Below, piece after piece: positions 12,440-26,611 of a DNA stretch of 64,000 bases (its first letter is position 1; each line of letters starts with the position of its first letter). Origin of the DNA: Metopolophium dirhodum. Lineage: Eukaryota > Arthropoda > Insecta > Hemiptera > Aphididae. A model generated the notes under the pieces. That model was not told the origin of the DNA and ran no database searches. It saw only the letters and a list, made by a program, of their open reading frames with translations. A program made the translations under genes and the position numbers. The stretch spans positions 25,668,001 to 25,732,000 of the forward strand of contig NC_083562.1 of assembly GCF_019925205.1 (NCBI RefSeq), given 5' to 3'.

Positions 12440-14968
12440 ACATACATTTATTTATAATTTTTAAATACACTGAATATCTGATTTAAAATTTTTTTTTTTT
12501 GCTGCTTAAAATTCCATATTAAAATCCCCTTTCGATTTTTTTTTCAATTCAATTAGTAAGGTTAATAGTTAATAGTTTTTTTTCTGCTTAAGAATTTGGT
12601 AAAATAATAACACCGGCAAATGATCCTACCACTGCCCCTACACCTGCTCCTGCACCTTTTCACTGGCAGGGGCAGTGGCAGGATAAGATTCAGGGGCAGT
12701 GGTAAGATAAGTGGCAAGGTTTATTTTTTAACCAATTTCCAGACAAATTCTAAAACTGAAAAAATCTAACATACCTGCCACTTCCCCTGACCCTTATCAC
12801 ACCACTGTAACTGTTCAGGGCCGGGGGCAAGGTAAATGGAAGTGGTGTTATCAGGGGCAGGGACCGTGGTAGGATCAGGGGCAGGGGCAGTGGCAGGTAT
12901 GTTAGATTTTTTCTGTTTTAGAATATGTCAGGAAATTGCTTAAAAATAAAACTTGCCACTGATCTGCCACTGCCCCCTGCCGCTGAAAAGGTGTGGGGGC
13001 AGGTTAAGGGGCAGTGGTTGGGATCATGGGCAGTGGCGGGGGCAGAATCAGATTCAGGGGCAAATTCAGATTCAGGGGCAGTGGCAGGGGCGAATTCAGA
13101 TTTAGGGGCAGGTGCAGTGGCAGGGGCAAAAAACCGATTCAGGGGCAGGAGCAGGGAAAAAAATTCGGCTTCAGGGGCAGGGGCAAAAACCGATTCAGTG
13201 GCAGGGGCAGGGGCAAAATTCAGCTTCAGGGGCAGGGGCTGAATCAGATTCAGGGGCAGGTGAGTGGCAAAATCAGATTCAGGGGCGGGAGCAGTGAGAG
13301 GGGCAGGGGCAAAATCCGATTCAGGGGCAGGGGCAGGATCAGATTCGGGGGCAGGTGCAGTGGCAGGGGCAAATTCAGATTCAGGGGCAGGTGCAGTGTC
13401 GGGGGGTAAATCCCGATTCATGGGGCAAAATCGGATTCAGGGGCAGTGGCAGGGGAATGGGCAGAATCAGATTCAGGGCAAGAATAAAAGTATTTGCAAA
13501 ACTGTATGGTTTATAGAAAACGAAAATATAAACATTCAGTAAAATTGTCATGTATCTAGTATTATTCGTTTTTGAATAACAACAAAATAGAAAATCGTTA
13601 CATGAGAAATCGAGTAAATATCAAATGTTGTAAAAATATGAACTTCAAACGCTCATAAAAATTATTTTGACTTTATTGTAGTCATTTTTTTTTTTTTTTT
13701 TTTGGATAAAGGTAGACAAACTTAAGGATAATCTTGTATTAAATTTTCAAAACATAGATTAAAAAAAGAAAATTTTTACGAATTCTCAACTCAAAAAAAT
13801 TTGCTAATTTTTGTGATTTTTAAATGCTTATAAATAAAAACTGTGACTAAGGATTTTTATTTTTTTCATCTGCCTTTGAAACTATAACCTAGGAGCCTTC
13901 TATTAAATTGTCAAGCCTTTTATTCTACAAATAAATTTTATTGATATTAATAGAAAAAAAATGGAAACTGAAAATGTCCGTAAACAGCTCAATATAAGTC
14001 AACATATTTGGAAAATGTTATGGTGTTTAGGAAATGCTAATATTAACATCCGGACAAAATTTCACGTACCAACATTTATTTATTTTTAGAATTACACCAA
14101 AATTTTGCGTAAAAATTCCCGTTTTTCCTCAATTTTTATTTTGTTTTTCACGTCGCTTTAGAAAACTACCAAATAATTTTTACTTTTGACCCTCCAAAGT
14201 ACTAACAAGATTCACTTTCCTATCAGTAAAGTTACTGTAGATTAAAATCCAAGCACCTTTACTGTCCTAAAAGGTGATGACAGACACAAAAAAAAAAACG
14301 CATCATTGTAAAATCAATACATTCATCATCGCTTCGCTCATAATCTAAAATGTTATACAGGTACTCCGTGACTGAAAGCCAATACTCACGGGCCGCGAGT
14401 AGAGGCACGCGCTGTTCAGTATGTTAGGTTTAGTTAGGTCTCGTTAGGTTTAGTGAGGTTTAATTTAACCGGACGCAGCTAACGGCATTCGCCGGTAATT
14501 TTATTTTTATTTGGATTAATTCGATCATGACAGCGCCATCTAACGCCCAAAGAACTGGCCCTCGGAATTTATCAATTTCTTAGTTAAATAGCGTTGTCAT
14601 ATACGATTTACAACCCGGACTAAGATGGGTCTCCAAGACAAACATTTTGTTTGCAAATAGTTGAGTTGCAGAATTTTTATTTTTTTTTTGTCAAGTAGAT
14701 ATGATTGTCATTTGACTCAAAGATTTTCGTACATATTTTGATGTTGAAACTTATGGAAAGTTATTTCCAACGTATTTTAAAAAAGTACCTATCTATTTTT
14801 CAATTCGCAATTTGTCATTTTTTTTATTTTTATATTAAATTTTATTTTATTTCGACCATTTTAATTAACAATTCTTATGGTATTAAATATTTTATCTTTA
14901 TTTTCAGGTGTAGGGGGTAAAGGTAAGAAAAGTGGCAACTGGCAGGTATAATTTTTTTTTTCAATTCA
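12440..14968 (+). repeat. Array unit 6 (2,529 bp, long form)
   Basis: Close to the long-form consensus; one extra T in the T-run near 12575-12583. Confidence 0.95.
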
Positions 14969-17497
14969 ACATACATTTATTTATAATTTTTAAATACACT
15001 GAATATCTGATTTAAAATTTTTTTTTTTTGCTGCTTAAAATTCCATATTAAAATCCCCTTTCGATTTTTTTTTCAATTCAATTAGTAAGGTTAATAGTTA
15101 ATAGTTTTTTTCTGCTTAAGAATTTGGTAAAATAATAACACCGGCAAATGATCCTACCACTGCCCCTACACCTGCTCCTGCACCTTTTCACTGGCAGGGG
15201 CAGTGGCAGGATAAGATTCAGGGGCAGTGGTAAGATAAGTGGCAAGGTTTATTTTTTAACCAATTTCCAGACAAATTCTAAAACTGAAAAAATCTAACAT
15301 ACCTGCCACTTCCCCTGACCCTTATCACACCACTGTAACTGTTCAGGGCCGGGGGCAAGGTAAATGGAAGTGGTGTTATCAGGGGCAGGGACCGTGGTAG
15401 GATCAGGGGCAGGGGCAGTGGCAGGTATGTTAGATTTTTTCTGTTTTAGAATATGTCAGGAAATTGCTTAAAAATAAAACTTGCCACTGATCTGCCACTG
15501 CCCCCTGCCGCTGAAAAGGTGTGGGGGCAGGTTAAGGGGCAGTGGTTGGGATCATGGGCAGTGGCGGGGGCAGAATCAGATTCAGGGGCAAATTCAGATT
15601 CAGGGGCAGTGGCAGGGGCGAATTCAGATTTAGGGGCAGGTGCAGTGGCAGGGGCAAAAAACCGATTCAGGGGCAGGAGCAGGGAAAAAAATTCGGCTTC
15701 AGGGGCAGGGGCAAAAACCGATTCAGTGGCAGGGGCAGGGGCAAAATTCAGCTTCAGGGGCAGGGGCTGAATCAGATTCAGGGGCAGGTGAGTGGCAAAA
15801 TCAGATTCAGGGGCGGGAGCAGTGAGAGGGGCAGGGGCAAAATCCGATTCAGGGGCAGGGGCAGGATCAGATTCGGGGGCAGGTGCAGTGGCAGGGGCAA
15901 ATTCAGATTCAGGGGCAGGTGCAGTGTCGGGGGGTAAATCCCGATTCATGGGGCAAAATCGGATTCAGGGGCAGTGGCAGGGGAATGGGCAGAATCAGAT
16001 TCAGGGCAAGAATAAAAGTATTTGCAAAACTGTATGGTTTATAAAAAACGAAAATATAAACATTCAGTAAAATTGTCATGTATCTAGTATTATTCGTTTT
16101 TGAATAACAACAAAATAGAAAATCGTTACATGAGAAATCGAGTAAATATCAAATGTTGTAAAAATATGAACTTCAAACGCTCATAAAAATTATTTTGACT
16201 TTATTGTAGTCATTTTTTTTTTTTTTTTTTTGGATAAAGGTAGACAAACTTAAGGATAATCTTGTATTAAATTTTCAAAACATAGATTAAAAAAAGAAAA
16301 TTTTTACGAATTCTCAACTCAAAAAAATTTGCTAATTTTTGTGATTTTTAAATGCTTATAAATAAAAACTGTGACTAAGGATTTTTATTTTTTTCATCTG
16401 CCTTTGAAACTATAACCTAGGAGCCTTCTATTAAATTGTCAAGCCTTTTATTCTACAAATAAATTTTATTGATAATTATAGAAAAAAAATGGAAACTGAA
16501 AATGTCCGTAAACAGCTCAATATAAGTCAACATATTTGGAAAATGTTATGGTGTTTAGGAAATGCTAATATTAACATCCGGACAAAATTTCACGTACCAA
16601 CATTTATTTATTTTTAGAATTACACCAAAATTTTGCGTAAAAATTCCCGTTTTTCCTCAATTTTTATTTTGTTTTTCACGTCGCTTTAGAAAACTACCAA
16701 ATAATTTTTACTTTTGACCCTCCAAAGTACTAACAAGATTCACTTTCCTATCAGTAAAGTTACTGTAGATTAAAATCCAAGCACCTTTACTGTCCTAAAA
16801 GGTGATGACAGACACAAAAAAAAAAAACGCATCATTGTAAAATCAATACATTCATCATCGCTTCGCTCATAATCTAAAATGTTATACAGGTACTCCGTGA
16901 CTGAAAGCCAATACTCACGGGCCGCGAGTAGAGGCACGCGCTGTTCAGTATGTTAGGTTTAGTTAGGTCTCGTTAGGTTTAGTGAGGTTTAATTTAACCG
17001 GACGCAGCTAACGGCATTCGCCGGTAATTTTATTTTTATTTGGATTAATTCGATCATGACAGCGCCATCTAACGCCCAAAGAACTGGCCCTCGGAATTTA
17101 TCAATTTCTTAGTTAAATAGCGTTGTCATATACGATTTACAACCCGGACTAAGATGGGTCTCCAAGACAAACATTTTGTTTGCAAATAGTTGAGTTGCAG
17201 AATTTTTATTTTTTTTTTGTCAAGTAGATATGATTGTCATTTGACTCAAAGATTTTCGTACATATTTTGATGTTGAAACTTATGGAAAGTTATTTCCAAC
17301 GTATTTTAAAAAAGTACCTATCTATTTTTCAATTCGCAATTTGTCATTTTTTTTATTTTTATATTAAATTTTATTTTATTTCGACCATTTTAATTAACAA
17401 TTCTTATGGTATTAAATATTTTATCTTTATTTTCAGGTGTAGGGGGTAAAGGTAAGAAAAGTGGCAACTGGCAGGTATAATTTTTTTTTTCAATTCA
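14969..17497 (+). repeat. Array unit 7 (2,529 bp, long form)
   Basis: Long form; shares TTATAAAAAACG near 16040 with unit 8 and has a private GATAATTATAG near 16470. Confidence 0.95.
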
Positions 17498-20024
17498 ACA
17501 TACATTTATTTATAATTTTTAAATACACTGAATATCTGATTTAAAATTTTTTTTTTTTGCTGCTTAAAATTCCATATTAAAATCCCCTTTCGATTTTTTT
17601 TTCAATTCAATTAGTAAGGTTAATAGTTAATAGTTTTTTTCTGCTTAAGAATTTGGTAAAATAATAACACCGGCAAATGATCCTACCACTGCCCCTACAC
17701 CTGCTCCTGCACCTTTTCACTGGCAGGGGCAGTGGCAGGATAAGATTCAGGGGCAGTGGTAAGATAAGTGGCAAGGTTTATTTTTTAACCAATTTCCAGA
17801 CAAATTCTAAAACTGAAAAAATCTAACATACCTGCCACTTCCCCTGACCCTTATCACACCACTGTAACTGTTCAGGGCCGGGGGCAAGGTAAATGGAAGT
17901 GGTGTTATCAGGGGCAGGGACCGTGGTAGGATCAGGGGCAGGGGCAGTGGCAGGTATGTTAGATTTTTTCTGTTTTAGAATATGTCAGGAAATTGCTTAA
18001 AAATAAAACTTGCCACTGATCTGCCACTGCCCCCTGCCGCTGAAAAGGTGTGGGGGCAGGTTAAGGGGCAGTGGTTGGGATCATGGGCAGTGGCGGGGGC
18101 AGAATCAGATTCAGGGGCAAATTCAGATTCAGGGGCAGTGGCAGGGGCGAATTCAGATTTAGGGGCAGGTGCAGTGGCAGGGGCAAAAAACCGATTCAGG
18201 GGCAGGAGCAGGGAAAAAAATTCGGCTTCAGGGGCAGGGGCAAAAACCGATTCAGTGGCAGGGGCAGGGGCAAAATTCAGCTTCAGGGGCAGGGGCTGAA
18301 TCAGATTCAGGGGCAGGTGAGTGGCAAAATCAGATTCAGGGGCGGGAGCAGTGAGAGGGGCAGGGGCAAAATCCGATTCAGGGGCAGGGGCAGGATCAGA
18401 TTCGGGGGCAGGTGCAGTGGCAGGGGCAAATTCAGATTCAGGGGCAGGTGCAGTGTCGGGGGGTAAATCCCGATTCATGGGGCAAAATCGGATTCAGGGG
18501 CAGTGGCAGGGGAATGGGCAGAATCAGATTCAGGGCAAGAATAAAAGTATTTGCAAAACTGTATGGTTTATAAAAAACGAAAATATAAACATTCAGTAAA
18601 ATTGTCATGTATCTAGTATTATTCGTTTTTGAATAACAACAAAATAGAAAATCGTTACATGAGAAATCGAGTAAATATCAAATGTTGTAAAAATATGAAC
18701 TTCAAACGCTCATAAAAATTATTTTGACTTTATTGTAGTCATTTTTTTTTTTTTTTTTTTGGATAAAGGTAGACAAACTTAAGGATAATCTTGTATTAAA
18801 TTTTCAAAACATAGATTAAAAAAAGAAAATTTTTACGAATTCTCAACTCAAAAAAATTTGCTAATTTTTGTGATTTTTAAATGCTTATAAATAAAAACTG
18901 TGACTAAGGATTTTTATTTTTTTCATCTGCCTTTGAAACTATAACCTAGGAGCCTTCTATTAAATTGTCAAGCCTTTTATTCTACAAATAAATTTTATTG
19001 ATATTAATAGAAAAAAAATGGAAACTGAAAATGTCCGTAAACAGCTCAATATAAGTCAACATATTTGGAAAATGTTATGGTGTTTAGGAAATGCTAATAT
19101 TAACATCCGGACAAAATTTCACGTACCAACATTTATTTATTTTTAGAATTACACCAAAATTTTGCGTAAAAATTCCCGTTTTTCCTCAATTTTTATTTTG
19201 TTTTTCACGTCGCTTTAGAAAACTACCAAATAATTTTTACTTTTGACCCTCCAAAGTACTAACAAGATTCACTTTCCTATCAGTAAAGTTACTGTAGATT
19301 AAAATCCAAGCACCTTTACTGTCCTAAAAGGTGATGACAGACACAAAAAAAAAACGCATCATTGTAAAATCAATACATTCATCATCGCTTCGCTCATAAT
19401 CTAAAATGTTATACAGGTACTCCGTGACTGAAAGCCAATACTCACGGGCCGCGAGTAGAGGCACGCGCTGTTCAGTATGTTAGGTTTAGTTAGGTCTCGT
19501 TAGGTTTAGTGAGGTTTAATTTAACCGGACGCAGCTAACGGCATTCGCCGGTAATTTTATTTTTATTTGGATTAATTCGATCATGACAGCGCCATCTAAC
19601 GCCTAAAGAACTGGCCCTCGGAATTTATCAATTTCTTAGTTAAATAGCGTTGTCATATACGATTTACAACCCGGACTAAGATGGGTCTCCAAGACAAACA
19701 TTTTGTTTGCAAATAGTTGAGTTGCAGAATTTTTATTTTTTTTTTGTCAAGTAGATATGATTGTCATTTGACTCAAAGATTTTCGTACATATTTTGATGT
19801 TGAAACTTATGGAAAGTTATTTCCAACGTATTTTAAAAAAGTACCTATCTATTTTTCAATTCGCAATTTGTCATTTTTTTTATTTTTATATTAAATTTTA
19901 TTTTATTTCGACCATTTTAATTAACAATTCTTATGGTATTAAATATTTTATCTTTATTTTCAGGTGTAGGGGGTAAAGGTAAGAAAAGTGGCAACTGGCA
20001 GGTATAATTTTTTTTTTCAATTCA
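17498..20024 (+). repeat. Array unit 8 (2,527 bp, long form)
   Basis: Long form; shares TTATAAAAAACG with unit 7 and has a private ACGCCTAAAG near 19600. Confidence 0.95.
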
Positions 20025-22551
20025 ACATACATTTATTTATAATTTTTAAATACACTGAATATCTGATTTAAAATTTTTTTTTTTTGCTGCTTAAAATTCC
20101 ATATTAAAATCCCCTTTCGATTTTTTTTTCAATTCAATTAGTAAGGTTAATAGTTAATAGTTTTTTTCTGCTTAAGAATTTGGTAAAATAATAACACCGG
20201 CAAATGATCCTACCACTGCCCCTACACCTGCTCCTGCACCTTTTCACTGGCAGGGGCAGTGGCAGGATAAGATTCAGGGGCAGTGGTAAGATCAGTGGCA
20301 AGGTTTATTTTTTAACCAATTTCCAGACAAATTCTAAAACAGAAAAAATCTAACATACCTGCCACTTCCCCTGACCCTTATCACACCACTGTACCTGTTC
20401 AGGGCCGGGGGCAAGGTAAATGGAAGTGGTGTTATCAGGGGCAGGGACCGTGGTAGGATCAGGGGCAGGGGCAGTGGCAGGTATGTTAGATTTTTTCTGT
20501 TTTAGAATATGTCAGGAAATTGCTTAAAAATAAAACTTGCCACTGATCTGCCACTGCCCCCTGCCGCTGAAAAGGTGTGGGGGCAGGTTAAGGGGCAGTG
20601 GTTGGGATCATGGGCAGTGGCGGGGGCAGAATCAGATTCAGGGGCAAATTCAGATTCAGGGGCAGTGGCAGGGGCGAATTCAGATTTAGGGGCAGGTGCA
20701 GTGGCAGGGGCAAAAAACCGATTCAGGGGCAGGGGCAGGGAAAAAAATTCGGCTTCAGGGGCAGGGGCAAAAACCGATTCAGTGGCAGTGGCAGGGGCAA
20801 AATTCAGCTTCAGGGGCAGGGGCTGAATCGGATTCAGGGGCAGGTGAGTGGCAAAATCAGATTCAGGGGCGGGAGCAGTGAGAGGGGCAGGGGCAAAATC
20901 CGATTCAGGGGCAGGGGCAGGATCAGATTCGGGGGCAGGTGCAGTGGCAGGGGCAAATTCAGATTCAGGGGCAGGTGCAGTGTCGGGGGGTAAATCCCGA
21001 TTCATGGGGCAAAATCGGATTCAGGGGCAGTGGCAGGGGAATGGGCAGAATCAGATTCAGGGCAAGAATAAAAGTATTTGCAAAACTGTATGGTTTATAG
21101 AAAACGAAAATATAAACATTCAGTAAAATTGTCATGTATCTAGTATTATTCGTTTTTGAATAACAACAAAATAGAAAATCGTTACATGAGAAATCGAGTA
21201 AATATCAAATGTTGTAAAAATATGAACTTCAAACGCTCATAAAAATTATTTTGACTTTATTGTAGTCATTTTTTTTTTTTTTTTTTGGATAAAGGTAGAC
21301 AAACTTAAGGATAATCTTGTATTAAATTTTCAAAACATAGATTAAAAAAAGAAAATTTTTACGAATTCTCAACTCAAAAAAATTTGCTAATTTTTGTGAT
21401 TTTTAAATGCTTATAAATAAAAACTGTGACTAAGGATTTTTATTTTTTTCATCTGCCTTTGAAACTATAACCTAGGAGCCTTCTATTAAATTGTCAAGCC
21501 TTTTATTCTACAAATAAATTTTATTGATATTAATAGAAAAAAAATGGAAACTGAAAATGTCCGTAAACAGCTCAATATAAGTCAACATATTTGGAAAATG
21601 TTATGGTGTTTAGGAAATGCTAATATTAACATCCGGACAAAATTTCACGTACCAACATTTATTTATTTTTAGAATTACACCAAAATTTTGCGTAAAAATT
21701 CCCGTTTTTCCTCAATTTTTATTTTGTTTTTCACGTCGCTTTAGAAAACTACCAAATAATTTTTACTTTTGACCCTCCAAAGTACTAACAAGATTCACTT
21801 TCCTATCAGTAAAGTTACTGTAGATTAAAATCCAAGCACCTTTACTGTCCTAAAAGGTGATGACAGACACAAAAAAAAAAACGCATCATTGTAAAATCAA
21901 TACATTCATCATCGCTTCGCTCATAATCTAAAATGTTATACAGGTACTCCGTGACTGAAAGCCAATACTCACGGGCCGCGAGTAGAGGCACGCGCTGTTC
22001 AGTATGTTAGGTTTAGTTAGGTCTCGTTAGGTTTAGTGAGGTTTAATTTAACCGGACGCAGCTAACGGCATTCGCCGGTAATTTTATTTTTATTTGGATT
22101 AATTCGATCATGACAGCGCCATCTAACGCCCAAAGAACTGGCCCTCGGAATTTATCAATTTCTTAGTTAAATAGCGTTGTCATATACGATTTACAACCCG
22201 GACTAAGATGGGTCTCCAAGACAAACATTTTGTTTGCAAATAGTTGAGTTGCAGAATTTTTATTTTTTTTTTGTCAAGTAGATATGATTGTCATTTGACT
22301 CAAAGATTTTCGTACATATTTTGATGTTGAAACTTATGGAAAGTTATTTCCAACGTATTTTAAAAAAGTACCTATCTATTTTTCAATTCGCAATTTGTCA
22401 TTTTTTTTATTTTTATATTAAATTTTATTTTATTTCGACCATTTTAATTAACAATTCTTATGGTATTAAATATTTTATCTTTATTTTCAGGTGTAGGGGG
22501 TAAAGGTAAGAAAAGTGGCAACTGGCAGGTATAATTTTTTTTTTCAATTCA
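20025..22551 (+). repeat. Array unit 9 (2,527 bp, long form, variant set switches)
   Basis: Long form, but it changes to the GATCAGTGG / AAAACAGAAAA / CTGTACCTG variant set found in unit 2 and in most later copies. It marks the transition between the left (units 3-8) and right (units 10-20) parts of the array. Confidence 0.95.
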
Positions 22552-24425
22552 ACATACATTTATTTATAATTTTTAAATACACTGAATATCTGATTTAAAA
22601 TTTTTTTTTTTTGCTGCTTAAAATTCCATATTAAAATCCCCTTTCGATTTTTTTTTCAATTCAATTAGTAAGGTTAATAGTTAATAGTTTTTTTCTGCTT
22701 AAGAATTTGGTAAAATAATAACACCGGCAAATGATCCTACCACTGCCCCTACACCTGCTCCTGCACCTTTTCACTGGCAGGGGCAGTGGCAGGATAAGAT
22801 TCGGGGGCAGGTGCAGTGGCAGGGGCAAATTCAGATTCAGGGGCAGGTGCAGTGTCGGGGGGTAAAACCCGATTCATGGGGCAAAATCGGATTCAGGGGC
22901 AGTGGCAGGGGAATGGGCAGAATCAGATTCAGGGCAAGAATAAAAGTATTTGCAAAACTGTATGGTTTATAGAAAACGAAAATATAAACATTCAGTAAAA
23001 TTGTCATGTATCTAGTATTATTCGTTTTTGAATAACAACAAAATAGAAAATCGTTACATGAGAAATCGAGTAAATATCAAATGTTGTAAAAATATGAACT
23101 TCAAACGCTCATAAAAATTATTTTGACTTTATTGTAGTCATTTTTTTTTTTTTTTTTTTGGATAAAGGTAGACAAACTTAAGGATAATCTTGTATTAAAT
23201 TTTCAAAACATAGATTAAAAAAAGAAAATTTTTACGAATTCTCAACTCAAAAAAATTTGCTAATTTTTGTGATTTTTAAATGCTTATAAATAAAAACTGT
23301 GACTAAGGATTTTTATTTTTTTCATCTGCCTTTGAAACTATAACCTAGGAGCCTTCTATTAAATTGTCAAGCCTTTTATTCTACAAATAAATTTTATTGA
23401 TATTAATAGAAAAAAAATGGAAACTGAAAATGTCCGTAAACAGCTCAATATAAGTCAACATATTTGGAAAATGTTATGGTGTTTAGGAAATGCTAATATT
23501 AACATCCGGACAAAATTTCACGTACCAACATTTATTTATTTTTAGAATTACACCAAAATTTTGCGTAAAAATTCCCGTTTTTCCTCAATTTTTATTTTGT
23601 TTTTCACGTCGCTTTAGAAAACTACCAAATAATTTTTACTTTTGACCCTCCAAAGTACTAACAAGATTCACTTTCCTATCAGTAAAGTTACTGTAGATTA
23701 AAATCCAAGCACCTTTACTGTCCTAAAAGGTGATGACAGACACAAAAAAAAAAAACGCATCATTGTAAAATCAATACATTCATCATCGCTTCGCTCATAA
23801 TCTAAAATGTTATACAGGTACTCCGTGACTGAAAGCCAATACTCACGGGCCGCGAGTAGAGGCACGCGCTGTTCAGTATGTTAGGTTTAGTTAGGTCTCG
23901 TTAGGTTTAGTGAGGTTTAATTTAACCGGACGCAGCTAACGGCATTCGCCGGTAATTTTATTTTTATTTGGATTAATTCGATCATGACAGCGCCATCTAA
24001 CGCCCAAAGAACTGGCCCTCGGAATTTATCAATTTCTTAGTTAAATAGCGTTGTCATATACGATTTACAACCCGGACTAAGATGGGTCTCCAAGACAAAC
24101 ATTTTGTTTGCAAATAGTTGAGTTGCAGAATTTTTATTTTTTTTTTGTCAAGTAGATATGATTGTCATTTGACTCAAAGATTTTCGTACATATTTTGATG
24201 TTGAAACTTATGGAAAGTTATTTCCAACGTATTTTAAAAAAGTACCTATCTATTTTTCAATTCGCAATTTGTCATTTTTTTTATTTTTATATTAAATTTT
24301 ATTTTATTTCGACCATTTTAATTAACAATTCTTATGGTATTAAATATTTTATCTTTATTTTCAGGTGTAGGGGGTAAAGGTAAGAAAAGTGGCAACTGGC
24401 AGGTATAATTTTTTTTTTCAATTCA
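22552..24425 (+). repeat. Array unit 10 (1,874 bp, short form)
   Basis: About 650 bp of the GC-rich block is gone. GGCAGGATAAGATTC is joined directly to GGGGGCAGGTGCAGTGG near 22800, removing both arms of the internal inverted repeat. The rest is normal. Confidence 0.95.
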
Positions 24426-26611
24426 ACATACATTTATTTATAATTTTTAAATACACTGAATATCTGATTTAAAATTTTTTTTTTTTGCTGCTTAAAATTC
24501 CATATTAAAATCCCCTTTCGATTTTTTTTTCAATTCAATTAGTAAGGTTAATAGTTAATAGTTTTTTTCTGCTTAAGAATTTGGTAAAATAATAACACCG
24601 GCAAATGATCCTACCACTGCCCCTACACCTGCTCCTGCACCTTTTCACTGGCAGGGGCAGTGGCAGGATAAGATTCAGGGGCAGTGGTAAGATCAGTGGC
24701 AAGGTTTATTTTTTAACCAATTTCCAGACAAATTCTAAAACAGAAAAAATCTAACATACCTGCCACTTCCCCTGACCCTTATCACACCACTGTACCTGTT
24801 CAGGGCCGGGGGCAAGGTAAATGGAAGTGGTGTTATCAGGGGCAGGGGCAGTGGCAGGGGCAAAATTCAGCTTCAGGGGCAGGGGCTGAATCGGATTCAG
24901 GGGCAGGTGAGTTGCAAAATCAGATTCAGGGGCGGGAGCAATGAGAGGGGCAGGGGCAAAATCCGATTCAGGGGCAGGGGCAGGATCAGATTCGGGGGCA
25001 GGTGCAGTGGCAGGGGCAAATTCAGATTCAGGGGCAGGTGCAGTGTCGGGGGGTAAAACCCGATTCATGGGGCAAAATCGGATTCAGGGGCAGTGGCAGG
25101 GGAATGGGCAGAATCAGATTCAGGGCAAGAATAAAAGTATTTGTAAAACTGTATGGTTTATAGAAAACGAAAATATAAACATTCAGTAAAATTGTCATGT
25201 ATCTAGTATTATTCGTTTTTGAATAACAACAAAATAGAAAATCGTTACATTAGAAATCGAGTAAATATCAAATGTTGTAAAAATATGAACTTCAAATGCT
25301 CATAAAAATTATTTTGACTTTATTGTAGTCATTTTTTTTTTTTTTTTGGATAAAGGTAGACAAACTTAAGGATAATCTTGTATTAAATTTTCAAAACATA
25401 GATTAAAAAAGGAAAATTTTTACGAATTCTCAACTCAAAATAATTTGCTGATTTTTGTGATTTTTAAATGCTTATAAATAAAAACTGTGACTAAGGATTT
25501 TTATTTTTTTCATCTGCCTTTGAAACAATAACCTAGGAGCCTTCTATTAAATTGTCAAGCCTTTTATTTTACAAATAAATTTTATTGATATTTATAGAAA
25601 AAAAATGGAAACTGAAAATGTCCGTAAACAGCTCAATATAAGTCAACATATTTGGAAAATGTTATGGTGTTTAGGAAATGCTAATATTAACATCCGGACA
25701 AAATTTCACGTACCAACATTTATTTATTTTTAGAATTACACCAAAATTTTGCGTAAAAATTCCCGTTTTTCCTCAATTTTTATTTTGTTTTTCACGTCGC
25801 TTTAGAAAACTACCAAATAATTTTTACTTTTGACCCTCCAAAGTACTAACAAGATTCACTTTCCTATCAGTAAAGTTACTGTAGATTAAAATCCAAGCAC
25901 CTTTACTGTCCTAAAAGGTGATGACAGACACAAAAAAAAAACGCATCATTGTAAAATCAATACATTCATCATCGCTTCGCTCATAATCTAAAATGTTATA
26001 CAGGTACTCCGTGACTGAAAGCCAATACTCACGGGCCGCGAGTAGAGGCACGCGCTGTTCAGTATGTTAGGTTTAGTTAGGTCTCGTTAGGTTTAGTGAG
26101 GTTTAATTTAACCGGACGCAGCTAACGGCATTCGCCGGTAATTTTATTTTTATTTGGATTAATTCGATCATGACAGCGCCATCTAACGCCCAAAGAACTG
26201 GCCCTCGGAATTTATCAATTTCTTAGTTAAATAGCGTTGTCATATACGATTTACAACCCGGACTAAGATGGGTCTCCAAGACAAACATTTTGTTTGCAAA
26301 TAGTTGAGTTGCAGAATTTTTATTTTTTTTTTGTCAAGTAGATATGATTGTCATTTGACTCAAAGATTTTCGTACATATTTTGATGTTGAAACTTATGGA
26401 AAGTTATTTCCAACGTATTTTAAAAAAGTACCTATCTATTTTTCAATTCGCAATTTGTCATTTTTTTTATTTTTATATTAAATTTTATTTTATTTCGACC
26501 ATTTTAATTAACAATTCTTATGGTATTAAATATTTTATCTTTATTTTCAGGTGTAGGGGGTAAAGGTAAGAAAAGTGGCAACTGGCAGGTATAATTTTTT
26601 TTTTCAATTCA
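24426..26611 (+). repeat. Array unit 11 (2,186 bp, medium form, class B core)
   Basis: Medium deletion with junction near 24841-24858: the segment from GACCGTGGTAGG to the right arm of the inverted repeat is lost. The core carries class B variants: CATTAGAAATCG, AAATAATTTGCTGAT, GAAACAATAACC. Confidence 0.95.
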
